NCBI GenBank assembly: GCA_023416175.1 | Contig: JAEZIE010000129.1 | Span: 1-14,733 of the forward strand | Direction of reading: 5' to 3' | Length of the DNA stretch: 14,733 bases | Source of the DNA: Bacillota bacterium | Lineage (GTDB): Bacteria; Bacillota; Clostridia; Christensenellales; CAG-138 | Shown here: piece after piece, positions 7,618 through 14,687 of the stretch | How the letters are laid out: each line of letters starts with the position of its first letter | Position numbering within the stretch: position 1 is the first letter of the stretch | Made by a program: the position numbers and the translations under genes | The notes under the pieces: generated by a model | Told to the model about the DNA's origin: nothing | Database searches by the model: none | The model's input: the letters and a program-made list of their open reading frames with translations, nothing else

Positions 7618-9015
7618 ATGAGAAAGATCGCAAAAATTTTGATCGCCGCCGTATTGGCGTTTGCGTTCACCGCGTCCATGTTTGGGTGCAGCCTGGTGAG
7701 CGTCAACGAAGAGAAGAACAGGGCGCAGGTAATCGCCAAAGTTGGTGATAAGAAAGTCACCAAGGGCGAGTACATGGACCTGTTTGATTACTACCTATAC
7801 ATGTACAAGATGTATGGACAGGATCCCACCACTACCGCGCAGGGGCTTGCCTCCTTCCAGGATATGATTATGGACGCCGTGGTCAGCACCAAAGTGACCG
7901 CCTATCAGGCCGAGCTCCAAGGGTATAATACCTTGAACGCGGAACAGCAGGCCGAGGTGGACGAAGGCGTACAGGCTGATCTTGACTATTACAAGCAAAC
8001 CGCGCAGTCCCAGGCGGAAAGTGAAGTTGCAGAAGATCCCTCCCTTGACGTCGAGAAGCGCAAGGCTGATATTTTCGCAGAGATGATCGAGCAGCAGTAC
8101 GGCGAAAAGCTGACCGAAGAGCAGTTTAAAGCCAAACTGGTGGAGGAAAAGTCCATCAACGCCGCCATCACCGCCATGCAGGAAGCGTTCAATGCCAAAA
8201 CCACCGTAACGGATGAAGAGGTACAGACCGCGTTTAATGAGCAGCTGACTTCCGATAAAACCTCCCTCACCGCGGATCCCAGCGGCTACAAGTCCAGGCA
8301 GGAGACGTTTGAGAGCACAGGAGGCATCCCCCCGCTGTATGCGCCTGAAGGATTCATCCGCGTCAAACACATTTCCATCCTGTCCGAGGAACAGCTCGGC
8401 ACAGATTACACCGAGCTTCAGACCCTGATGCAGGACCTTGCGGATGAGCTTTCCAAACTCACCCTGGAAGATGAGGTGGCCAACGCCGCCCGCATTGCCG
8501 AAATCAAGACTGAATATGCCGCTAAGAAAGCGGAAGCCATAACCATGCGCGAAACGCTGTTTGCTTCCATCAAGCCCAAGATTGACGAAGCGTACCAAAA
8601 ACTCCAGAGCGGCGTAAGCTTTGACGATGTGATGAAGGAATATACGCAGGATCCCGATTTCGCGGTGAGCGCGGATACCACCGCAGAGAACGCCTTCTAT
8701 AAGACGGGCGTGCTGTTGAGCAACGTGTCGCAGGAATATTCCGAACAGGTACGCGATGCCGCGTTTAAGCTCACTACGCCGGGCAGCTATTCTGAAATCG
8801 TTATCGACGACGAAGGCTACCACATCATCCAGTTGGTAGGCACGGAGCCCGCAGGCGAACGCAAGCTTGCAGATTATCAGGAGCAGTTTAAGGAGAGCGT
8901 ACTCGCCGCCAAGCAGGAAGACGAGTGGTACACAATGGTCGAAGAATGGGCGAAGGATACCACCATCGTCACCACGTATCCGGACCTGGTCCGCGATGTC
9001 GGCACGGCCGCATAA
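7618..9015 (+). CDS. PrsA/SurA-like peptidylprolyl isomerase lipoprotein
   Basis: A 465-residue predicted lipoprotein foldase. A basic start (MRKIAK), a hydrophobic core and SMFGC give the lipid-anchored cysteine C24. The N-terminal chaperone-like region begins IAKVGDKKVTKGEYMDLFDYY (39-59) and continues as long charged helices to about 235. A parvulin-like domain follows: APEGFIRVKHISIL (242-255) with the conserved histidine H251, SGVSFDDVMKEYTQDPD (331-347), TPGSYSEIVIDDEGYHIIQL (387-406) with the second histidine H402. Between the first strand and the SGVSFDD helix there is an extra segment of about 60 residues rich in Ala, Glu and Lys, predicted helical. It shares its layout and the APEG-V motif with the upstream lipoprotein, so they are probably paralogues. 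AGGAG (7601-7605) lies 12 bases before the ATG, a little long. The gene ends in TAATAA, just ahead of an intrinsic terminator. Confidence 0.85.
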   Translation: MRKIAKILIAAVLAFAFTASMFGCSLVSVNEEKNRAQVIAKVGDKKVTKGEYMDLFDYYLYMYKMYGQDPTTTAQGLASFQDMIMDAVVSTKVTAYQAELQGYNTLNAEQQAEVDEGVQADLDYYKQTAQSQAESEVAEDPSLDVEKRKADIFAEMIEQQYGEKLTEEQFKAKLVEEKSINAAITAMQEAFNAKTTVTDEEVQTAFNEQLTSDKTSLTADPSGYKSRQETFESTGGIPPLYAPEGFIRVKHISILSEEQLGTDYTELQTLMQDLADELSKLTLEDEVANAARIAEIKTEYAAKKAEAITMRETLFASIKPKIDEAYQKLQSGVSFDDVMKEYTQDPDFAVSADTTAENAFYKTGVLLSNVSQEYSEQVRDAAFKLTTPGSYSEIVIDDEGYHIIQLVGTEPAGERKLADYQEQFKESVLAAKQEDEWYTMVEEWAKDTTIVTTYPDLVRDVGTAA

Positions 9016-9029
9016 TAAAAACTAGAACG

Positions 9030-9079
9030 AACGCCGCTTCCCTCCACTGTTGGAGCGAGGCGGCGTTTTCCTGTTTTTC
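9030..9079 (+). terminator. Intrinsic terminator of the foldase operon
   Basis: AACGCCGC (9030-9037) pairs with GCGGCGTT (9060-9067). An inner CTCC/GGAG pair (9042-9045 with 9052-9055) extends the stem, and it is followed by a T-rich tail (TTTTCCTGTTTTT). It begins 15 bases after the stop codon. Confidence 0.85.
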
Positions 9080-9081
9080 CA

Positions 9082-9101
9082 ACTAAAAAAGTTTTTTTAG
9101 T
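9082..9101. other. AT-rich hairpin between the terminator and thrC
   Basis: ACTAAAAAA pairs with TTTTTTAGT around a central GT. The stem is nearly all A-T, so it is weak as RNA. It may be a back-up termination element or the upstream part of the thrC promoter. No function is shown. Confidence 0.35.
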
Positions 9102-9164
9102 GCAAATAAAAATTATATAATATGTCAAGGAAACCTATACAAGCCGTCAAATTTGGTGTATGAT
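9093..9164 (+). promoter_or_regulatory. Promoter region of thrC, two candidates
   Basis: Candidate one has a perfect TATAAT at 9116-9121 but only a T-run as -35 (9093-9098). Candidate two has TATACA (9136-9141), a 17-base spacer and TATGAT (9159-9164). Sequence alone does not decide between them. No T-box or other threonine-responsive leader was recognised before the start codon at 9229. Confidence 0.45.
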
Positions 9165-9228
9165 GGACATGTTCCATCAGATTTACCTCTATCAAGTCTC
9201 TATTCGCTAAGAAAGGTGCGTGTCCCAC

Positions 9229-10461
9229 ATGCATGTTGCAGGATACCGCTGCACGTTATGCAAGACTGATTTTTCGTATACAGAAGACATGATGACTTGT
9301 CCGCATTGCGGCGAAACAGGCATCTTAGATATCATATTCGACTATAACTCCATCAAAAAAGTACTCAACCGCGAAACGCTCTTGAATGACCGTACGAACA
9401 GCATGTGGCGCTATTTGCCGCTGCTGCCCGTGGAAGGAAACCATTGGGAGCGTTTTTTGCGCGTGGGCTGGACTCCGCTCTATCGCTCCAACCGGCTGGA
9501 AAAGGAGCTTTCTTTAAAAGCGCTCTATATCAAAGACGACGGTCTAAACCCCACCGCCTCCTTGAAGGACCGTGCGTCCGCAGTTGCGGTAGCCCGGGCA
9601 AGGGAACTAGGCTACGAGACCATCGCCTGCTCTTCCACCGGCAACGCCGCCTCCTCGCTTGCGGGCAACGCGGCGCGCATGGGGCTAAAATCCGTTATAT
9701 TCGTTCCTTCTCGCGCGCCCAAGGGCAAGGTGGCGCAGCTTTTGATATTCGGCGCCAACGTTGTAAGCGTGCAGGGGGATTACAGGGAGACGTTTGAACT
9801 TTCCCGCGCCGCCATCGACAAATGGGGCTTCTATAACCGCAACGCGGGCATCAACCCCATCATGACGGAAGGCAAAAAGACAGTCAGCCTGGAAATTGCA
9901 GAGCAACTGTTGTTCCTGCCCACAGACTGGGTGGCGGTTTCCGTTGGGGACGGCTGCACGGTCGGCGGCGTATACAACGGCTTTAAAGACCTCTATGAGC
10001 TTGGCATGATCGATCGCATCCCGAAGATATTGGGTGTACAATCCTCTGGCTGCTGCCCGTTTGTCAACGCGGCAAACAGCGGATCGAAGCTTGTGCCCAC
10101 AGCGGAAAATACGCTGGCTGACAGTATCGCAGTGGGCGTACCCCGTAACCCGGAAAAAGCGCTGCGTGCGGTGCGTGAAAGCAACGGCGCGTGGGTCGCC
10201 GTGGACGACACGCAGATATTGGACGCCATGCGTCTGTTGGGCCGCACCGAAGGCGTATTCGGTGAGCCTGCCGGAGTCACCGCCACGGCGGGCGTCAAGC
10301 AGGCAGTCGCAGATGGAATCATCGGTTCCAACGAGACTGTTACCGTCATTTGCACAGGCAGCGGCTTAAAAGATGTTGCGAACGCTATGCAGGCTGCAGG
10401 TGAGCCGTTTTCCTGCCCACCCGATATAAAAGCACTCGAAAAGAGCGGGCGAATCCTATAA
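9229..10461 (+). CDS. thrC: Threonine synthase with N-terminal zinc ribbon
   Basis: ThrC converts O-phospho-L-homoserine to L-threonine using pyridoxal phosphate, the last step of threonine synthesis, in the cytoplasm. The product is 410 residues from ATG 9229. Residues 8-27 form a CxxC...CxxC zinc ribbon (C8, C11, C24, C27). The fold-type II PLP core follows: DDGLNPTASLKDR with the Schiff-base lysine K113, CSSTGNAASSLAGNAA (134-149) contacting the cofactor, the glycine-rich SVGDGCTVGG (238-247) and the C-terminal CTGSGLKD (375-382) typical of threonine synthases. AAAGG at 9212-9216 is about 10 bases upstream of the ATG but only 3 from an in-frame GTG at 9220, so ATG is preferred. No hom or thrB lies alongside, so the gene appears to stand alone. 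A related PLP lyase such as cysteate synthase or threonine dehydratase is less likely because of the GSGLKD end and the zinc ribbon. Confidence 0.9.
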   Translation: MHVAGYRCTLCKTDFSYTEDMMTCPHCGETGILDIIFDYNSIKKVLNRETLLNDRTNSMWRYLPLLPVEGNHWERFLRVGWTPLYRSNRLEKELSLKALYIKDDGLNPTASLKDRASAVAVARARELGYETIACSSTGNAASSLAGNAARMGLKSVIFVPSRAPKGKVAQLLIFGANVVSVQGDYRETFELSRAAIDKWGFYNRNAGINPIMTEGKKTVSLEIAEQLLFLPTDWVAVSVGDGCTVGGVYNGFKDLYELGMIDRIPKILGVQSSGCCPFVNAANSGSKLVPTAENTLADSIAVGVPRNPEKALRAVRESNGAWVAVDDTQILDAMRLLGRTEGVFGEPAGVTATAGVKQAVADGIIGSNETVTVICTGSGLKDVANAMQAAGEPFSCPPDIKALEKSGRIL

Positions 10462-10479
10462 AACACGAATTGTTACCTG

Positions 10480-10508
10480 TTTACAAAATAGAATGTTCGG
10501 TATATAAT
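10480..10508 (+). promoter_or_regulatory. Strong sigma-A promoter of the nucleoside transporter operon
   Basis: TTTACA (10480-10485, five of six consensus bases), a 17-base spacer and a perfect TATAAT (10503-10508). Transcription should start near 10515, leaving a leader of about 100 bases before the ATG at 10616. This is the best-matching promoter in the window. Confidence 0.8.
10492..10504 (-). promoter_or_regulatory. PurBox-like operator in the promoter spacer
   Basis: Read on the minus strand, TATACCGAACATT matches the Firmicutes PurBox AWWWCCGAACWWT at 12 of 13 positions, with the CCGAAC core exact. It lies between the -35 and -10 boxes and overlaps the -10, a position suited to repression. 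Weaker plus-strand matches with a CGAA core occur at 10461-10473 and 10505-10517, but not at the 16-17 base spacing usual for Bacillus PurBox pairs. Whether this organism has PurR is unknown from the window. Confidence 0.45.
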
Positions 10509-10558
10509 ACGAATTATTCATTTTGGGCGTATATCTATGTGTCATACATGGTTGCTTT

Positions 10559-10574
10559 ATCCGGTCAAGCGGAT
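10559..10574 (+). other. Small stem-loop in the leader of the binding-protein gene
   Basis: ATCCG pairs with CGGAT around GTCAAG in the 5' leader. The leader lacks the conserved core of a purine riboswitch. It may affect mRNA stability; nothing more can be said. Confidence 0.3.
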
Positions 10575-10615
10575 GTAAGAATACAGGCAACAAGAAGAAA
10601 GAGGAGGAAAACCGC

Positions 10616-11824
10616 ATGAAGAAACTGATCGCAATCCTGATGGCTGTCGCCATGCTTCTTGGCGTTGCAGCATGCGCAGCGCCTGCTGAGGCGCCCGCTG
10701 CTACTAATGCCCCTGCTGCGCCCGAAGCGCCCGCCGCGACTGAAGCGCCCGCTGCGCCCGAAGCCCCCGCTCAAGGCGTTACCCTTGAAAACATCAAGGT
10801 CGGCTTTGTACACGTCTCCGACCCCAGCGACGGCGGCTATACCTACAACCATGACAAAGGCACCCAGAAAATGATCGCGACCCTGGGCCTCAAGCCCGAG
10901 CAGGTTCTCTCCAAGTACAACATTCCCGAAGATTCCGCTTGCGAAGCCGCGATCAACGAATTGATTGATGCCGGCTGCAATATCATCTTCGCCACCTCAT
11001 TTGGCCATGAAGCGTATATGCTTGCGGCCGCTAAGGCGCATCCCGAAATTCAGTTCTGCCATGCTACCGGCTATCAGGCGGCTTCCAGCGGCCTCCCCAA
11101 CATGCACAACTACTTCGGCGCCATCTATGAAGCGCGGTTCCTCTCCGGTATCGCTGCTGGCCTCAAGACCCAGACCAACAAGCTCGGCTACGTGACTGCT
11201 ATGCCCTTTGCAGAGTGCATCAGTGGTTTCACTTCCTTCTACCTCGGCGCAAAGAGCGTTAACCCCAACGTCACCATGGAAGTCATGTACACCAACTCCT
11301 GGAACGATCCCACCAAGGAAGCCCAGGTTGCACAGGCGCTCATCGATATGGGCTGTGATGTGCTCGGCCAACATGCGGACTCCACTGCCACCCAGACCAC
11401 CGCTGAGTCGAACGGCGTATGGGCGGTTGGTTACAACTCCGACATGATCGCAGCTGCCCCCAAGGCGTCGCTTACCTCTGCTGTTTGGGATTGGAGCGTA
11501 TTCCTCACCCAGGCCGTACAGGCTGTTGTGGACGGCACCCCCATCCCCACCGACTTCTCCGGCGGCCTCAAGCAAGGCGTGGTTGACATTTCTGCCCTCA
11601 ACGATGCCGTAATCGCACCGGGCACCAAGGAAGCCATCGAAGCCGCGCGCGCCAAGCTCATTTCCGGCGAACTCAAAGTGTTCGTAGGACCCTTGACAGG
11701 CGAAGGCGTAGACTTTGGCGGCAACAAGGTTACCATCGACCTCAAGGAAGGCGAAGAATTCGTCGAACCGCAGAGCGCTCCCTCCTGGAACTTCATCATC
11801 CCCGGCGTCCACGTCAACGGTTAA
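10616..11824 (+). CDS. BMP-family (PnrA/BmpA-like) nucleoside ABC transporter substrate-binding lipoprotein
   Basis: A 402-residue lipoprotein that captures the ligand outside the membrane for the importer encoded next. The signal peptide MKKLIAILMAVAMLLG ends in the lipobox VAAC with lipidation at C20. A linker of four six-residue Ala/Pro units (26-49, APAATN/APAAPE/APAATE/APAAPE) tethers the binding domain. The domain shows BMP hallmarks: KVGFVHVSDPSDGGYTYNHD near 60-80, INELIDAGCNIIFATSFGHE, SGIAAGLKTQTNKLGYVTAM, and a C-terminal half with GVWAVGYNSD and LISGELKVFVGPL. Members of this family bind purine nucleosides, so that is the expected ligand; related BMP proteins bind other compounds. 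ATG 10616 is chosen over an in-frame start at 10523 because AGGAGG (10602-10607) is 8 bases upstream and the signal peptide then begins correctly. A terminator follows the stop, and the ATPase and permease genes lie downstream. Confidence 0.92.
   Translation: MKKLIAILMAVAMLLGVAACAAPAEAPAATNAPAAPEAPAATEAPAAPEAPAQGVTLENIKVGFVHVSDPSDGGYTYNHDKGTQKMIATLGLKPEQVLSKYNIPEDSACEAAINELIDAGCNIIFATSFGHEAYMLAAAKAHPEIQFCHATGYQAASSGLPNMHNYFGAIYEARFLSGIAAGLKTQTNKLGYVTAMPFAECISGFTSFYLGAKSVNPNVTMEVMYTNSWNDPTKEAQVAQALIDMGCDVLGQHADSTATQTTAESNGVWAVGYNSDMIAAAPKASLTSAVWDWSVFLTQAVQAVVDGTPIPTDFSGGLKQGVVDISALNDAVIAPGTKEAIEAARAKLISGELKVFVGPLTGEGVDFGGNKVTIDLKEGEEFVEPQSAPSWNFIIPGVHVNG
10691..10762 (+). repeat. In-gene repeat encoding the Ala/Pro-rich linker
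   Basis: Four 18-base units in frame, arranged as two 36-base copies, each coding APAAT(N/E) then APAAPE. The units differ at some third positions. Such tracts can vary in copy number between strains; here they lengthen the spacer between the lipid anchor and the binding domain. Confidence 0.75.
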
Positions 11825-11835
11825 CTCATCAGATC

Positions 11836-11869
11836 GGGCAGGGCCGCGTCCTGCGGCCCCGCCCTTTTT
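11836..11869 (+). terminator. Intrinsic terminator between binding protein and ATPase genes
   Basis: GGGC-A-GGGCCGC (11836-11847) pairs with GCGGCCC-C-GCCC (11853-11864), with one A/C mismatch and a GTCCT loop, followed by five Ts. It lies 12 bases after the stop. Partial read-through would give more binding protein than transporter subunits. Confidence 0.85.
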
Positions 11870-11909
11870 CTAATCGAGAAACCAGCTTATCGCTAGCTTT
11901 TGTAATAGA

Positions 11910-11937
11910 TTGTACGACTTAACAGTTTATATAGAAT
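11910..11937 (+). promoter_or_regulatory. Possible second promoter before the ABC ATPase gene
   Basis: TTGTAC (11910-11915), a 16-base spacer and TAGAAT (11932-11937). It is weaker than the promoter at 10480, but correctly placed after the terminator to give the ATPase and permeases a separate transcript. Confidence 0.4.
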
Positions 11938-11941
11938 GAGT

Positions 11942-11994
11942 ACCCCGGTGGATGCAGCACGCAAAGCAACCGGCGTGGGGTTCGATTGTTTTGC
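11942..11994 (+). other. Structured leader with two mutually exclusive hairpins
   Basis: ACCCCGGT (11942-11949) can pair with ACCGG-CGTG-GGGT (11969-11981). Alternatively GCAAAGCAA (11961-11969) can pair with TTGTTTTGC (11986-11994, one G-T pair). The two share bases around 11969. No family of riboswitch or attenuator was recognised. Confidence 0.3.
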
Positions 11995-12015
11995 TGTTCC
12001 ATCCGCTATGTTACG

Positions 12016-12023
12016 AAAGGGGG
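12016..12023 (+). promoter_or_regulatory. Ribosome binding site deciding the TTG start of the ABC ATPase
   Basis: AAAGGGGG lies 9 bases before TTG 12033. The reading frame is open upstream to 11952, but that part has no ribosome binding site and no similarity to the ABC domain start. Confidence 0.6.
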
Positions 12024-12032
12024 CACTTCTTC

Positions 12033-13595
12033 TTGACACAATCGGCTGTAAATGCCATCTGTATCCGTAATGTCACAAAAACATTCGGCTCTGTATGTGC
12101 GAACGACAAGGTCTGTCTGGATGTCAAACGCGGCGAGATCTTAGCGCTCTTAGGCGAAAACGGCTCGGGCAAGACGACCTTGATGAACATGCTATCCGGT
12201 ATTTATTTTCCGGACAGCGGCGAGATTTATGTGGACGACAAGGAAGTCGTTATTCGCTCGCCCAAGGACGCGTTTGATCTTGGCATCGGCATGATTCACC
12301 AGCACTTTAAACTTGTGGATGTCTTGACCGCCGCAGAAAACGTCGTATTGGGCTTACCTGGCGGCGTACACATCAACCGCAAGGCACTGGCCAACGAAAT
12401 TCGGGAAATCAGCAGCCGGTACGGCTTTGAGCTCGACCCCAACAAGAAAATCTACAACATGTCTGTCAGCGAAAAGCAAACGGTGGAGATCATCAAGGTG
12501 CTCTACCGCGGCGCAAATACGCTCATACTCGATGAACCCACCGCCGTCCTGACGCCGCAGGAAACAGAGAAGCTCTTTGCGATCCTGCGCAACATGAAGG
12601 CGGACAACAAGGCCATCATCATCATTACCCATAAACTCAACGAGGTTCTGGCAATCTCCGACCGCGTCTCCATCCTGAGAAAAGGCTGCTGCATCGACAC
12701 GGTGGAAACCAAGAATGCCAACGTGCAGTCCCTGACGGAGGCGATGGTGGGCCGCAGCGTCAGCCTTGCGATTTCCCGTGAAAAGATGGAGCAAACGCCC
12801 TCGCGTCTGAAGGTCAAAGGGCTCACCTGCATCAATTCGGACCGCGTCAAGGCGCTTGACAATGTTCACTTTACGCTCAAGGCGGGTGAAATATTAGGCG
12901 TAGCCGGTATCGCGGGCAGCGGGCAGAAAGAGCTTTGCGAGGCGATTGCGGGGTTATATCCCATCGCGTCCGGAGAAATCTTCTATTGCGGGGATGATGG
13001 CACTTGTGAAAGCCTGGCGGGCAAAAGCCCTACCGAAATCATTCGTCGCGGTGTCGCCATGGCGTTTGTGCCGGAGGATCGTTTAGGCATGGGCCTGGTC
13101 GCTTCCATGGACATGGTTGATAACGTCATGCTCAAAAGCTATAAAGCCGGCAACGGACCTTTTGTAGACCGGAAAGCACCCAAAAAGCTGGCGGAAGAGC
13201 TGATTGGCCGATTGGAGATCGTCACGCCCGGCACCGCAACACCGGTAAGACGCCTTTCCGGCGGCAATGTGCAAAAAGTGCTGTTGGGGCGGGAGATTGC
13301 AAGTGGCCCCTCTGTACTCGTCGTCGCTTACCCTGTAAGGGGCCTTGATATCAATTCCTCATACAAGATCTATGATCTGTTGAACGAACAAAAGAAAAAG
13401 GGCGTCGCCGTTCTCTTTATCGGAGAGGACCTTGACGTGCTGCTGGAGCTGTGCGACCGCGTCCTGGTATTGTGCGGCGGAAAAGTCAGCGGTGTTGTGG
13501 ACGCGCCCAATACCACCAAGGAAGAAGTCGGTTTGATGATGGTACACGTGGATCAAGAAAAAGCGGAGCACGGCTTCGGGGAAGGTATGGCGTAA
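12033..13595 (+). CDS. Nucleoside ABC transporter ATP-binding protein (two ABC domains, NupO/YufO type)
   Basis: The 520-residue cytoplasmic ATPase drives uptake by the BMP-type importer. It has two ABC domains in one chain. Domain 1: Walker A GENGSGKT (41-48), Q-loop IHQHFKL (Q90), signature MSVSEKQ (143-149), Walker B LILDEPTA (164-171) and switch H200. Domain 2, from about 258: a degenerate Walker A GIAGSGQKE (292-300), VPEDR (346-350), signature LSGGN (408-412), Walker-B region VLVVAYPVRGLD (428-439) without a clear catalytic glutamate, and GED in place of the switch histidine. A canonical first site with a degenerate second site is normal for the sugar/nucleoside class of fused ATPases. 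The start is TTG 12033, with AAAGGGGG 9 bases upstream, giving the usual length; the open frame extends to 11952 but without family similarity. The next gene starts at the base after the stop codon. Confidence 0.93.
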   Translation: MTQSAVNAICIRNVTKTFGSVCANDKVCLDVKRGEILALLGENGSGKTTLMNMLSGIYFPDSGEIYVDDKEVVIRSPKDAFDLGIGMIHQHFKLVDVLTAAENVVLGLPGGVHINRKALANEIREISSRYGFELDPNKKIYNMSVSEKQTVEIIKVLYRGANTLILDEPTAVLTPQETEKLFAILRNMKADNKAIIIITHKLNEVLAISDRVSILRKGCCIDTVETKNANVQSLTEAMVGRSVSLAISREKMEQTPSRLKVKGLTCINSDRVKALDNVHFTLKAGEILGVAGIAGSGQKELCEAIAGLYPIASGEIFYCGDDGTCESLAGKSPTEIIRRGVAMAFVPEDRLGMGLVASMDMVDNVMLKSYKAGNGPFVDRKAPKKLAEELIGRLEIVTPGTATPVRRLSGGNVQKVLLGREIASGPSVLVVAYPVRGLDINSSYKIYDLLNEQKKKGVAVLFIGEDLDVLLELCDRVLVLCGGKVSGVVDAPNTTKEEVGLMMVHVDQEKAEHGFGEGMA

Positions 13596-14687
13596 ATGAG
13601 CAAAGCGAAAATCAACGAACCGTTTGTACGCATGGTCAAGCGGGATGCAATCCCGCGTAACAAAGCCATACTCATCCGCGTCATCGCTGTATTGGGGGCG
13701 CTTTTCACCGGCGCGCTTATCATACTGGCGCTGGGTCATAACCCTATCGCGGTGTATCAGGATATGATATTCGGCAGCGTAGGCACACAGACCGCGCTCC
13801 TTGAAACCATCCGTATCGCCATTCCTCTGCTTGTTACGGCCCTTGCGATCTCACTTGCATTCAAAATGCGCTTCTGGAACATCGGCGCGGAAGGACAAAT
13901 ATTGGTCGGCGCCATGGCGGCAAGTTATTTCGCGCTCTTCCAGTATGAAAACATGGCGCGCTTGCCGCTGCTGCTGGTTATGGCGGTGGTGGCGGTGCTG
14001 GCAGGCGGCCTCTGGGGCCTCATCCCCGCGTTCTTCAAAGCGAAATGGAACACCAACGAGACGCTCTTTACGCTGATGCTCAACTACATTGCGCTGGCGT
14101 TTCTATCGTATCTGCAGAATGGACCTTGGAAAGACCCCGCTTTACGCGGCTTCCCCAAGATCGCAATGTTTAACGAGATCGCCAAGCTCCCCAAGGTATT
14201 CGGCGTGCATATCGGCTGGATTATTGCGCTCATATTGGTGGTCGTCGTGGGCATCTATATGACGCGCACCAAGCAGGGGTATGAAATCTCCGTTGTGGGC
14301 GAAAGCACCAATACCGCGAAATATGCCGGTATGAGCGTTAGCCGCGTTATCACCCGCACCATGTTCCTTTCCGGCGCTTTGGCGGGCTTGGTCGGCTTCA
14401 TCCAGTGCTCGGGCGCGGACTATACCATTACGGATACCACCGCTGGCGGCGTCGGTTTTACGGCCATCACCGTCGCGTGGCTAAGTAAACTCAATCCGTA
14501 TGTCATGGTGCTTGTGGCGGTTGCCATCGCGGTACTTGAAAAGGGCGCGAACAAAATTCAGACCACGTTTAAAATCCCCGCATCCGCGGCGGAAGTGCTT
14601 ACGGGCATAATCCTCTTCTTCATGCTCGGGTGTGAGTTCTTTATCAACTACAGGCTCATATTCCGCGGCAGAAAGGAGCGCAACTGA
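13596..14687 (+). CDS. Nucleoside ABC transporter permease, NupP/YufP type
   Basis: A 363-residue inner-membrane permease forming half of the translocation channel. After a basic cytoplasmic start (about residues 1-23), hydrophobic segments occur around 26-46, 74-90, 101-115, 122-146, 157-172, 206-222, 255-271, 301-315 and 332-351. Family motifs are visible: FWNIGAEGQI (93-102) and NETLFTLMLNYIA (154-166), both typical of BMP-linked permeases, and GVGFTAITVAWLSKLNP (285-301). The ATG follows the ATPase stop with no gap (TAAATG), with GGGGAAGG 10 bases upstream, so expression is coupled. The stop overlaps the start of the second permease by one base. The partner subunits point to purine nucleoside uptake; the BMP family also includes importers of other ligands, so the substrate is inferred. 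Confidence 0.92.
   Translation: MSKAKINEPFVRMVKRDAIPRNKAILIRVIAVLGALFTGALIILALGHNPIAVYQDMIFGSVGTQTALLETIRIAIPLLVTALAISLAFKMRFWNIGAEGQILVGAMAASYFALFQYENMARLPLLLVMAVVAVLAGGLWGLIPAFFKAKWNTNETLFTLMLNYIALAFLSYLQNGPWKDPALRGFPKIAMFNEIAKLPKVFGVHIGWIIALILVVVVGIYMTRTKQGYEISVVGESTNTAKYAGMSVSRVITRTMFLSGALAGLVGFIQCSGADYTITDTTAGGVGFTAITVAWLSKLNPYVMVLVAVAIAVLEKGANKIQTTFKIPASAAEVLTGIILFFMLGCEFFINYRLIFRGRKERN

Noticed and set aside
7795..8823. A 342-codon open frame on the minus strand inside the second foldase gene
   Set aside because: It is a shadow of the plus-strand gene: it lies wholly within a well-supported lipoprotein gene, has no ribosome binding site or promoter, and its product resembles no family.
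9102..9228. T-box or leader-peptide attenuator before thrC
   Set aside because: There is no T-box consensus, no run of threonine codons in a short frame, and no terminator just before the gene.
10509..10615. Purine riboswitch in the leader of the nucleoside transporter operon
   Set aside because: The leader lacks the conserved junction and loop sequences of the purine aptamer and has only short unrelated stems.
10523..10615. N-terminal extension of the binding protein from an upstream start
   Set aside because: It would place 31 polar residues before a textbook lipoprotein signal peptide, and the AGGAGG lies just before the internal ATG at 10616.
10997..11812. A 271-codon minus-strand frame inside the binding-protein gene
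   Set aside because: It is antisense to an unambiguous BMP lipoprotein, with no translation signal. It results from the codon bias of the real gene.
12769..13595. Second ABC domain of the ATPase as a decayed gene because its Walker motifs are degenerate
   Set aside because: Degenerate second-domain motifs (AGSGQKE, missing catalytic Glu, GED/SED in place of the H-loop) are usual for fused sugar and nucleoside importer ATPases, and the frame is intact.
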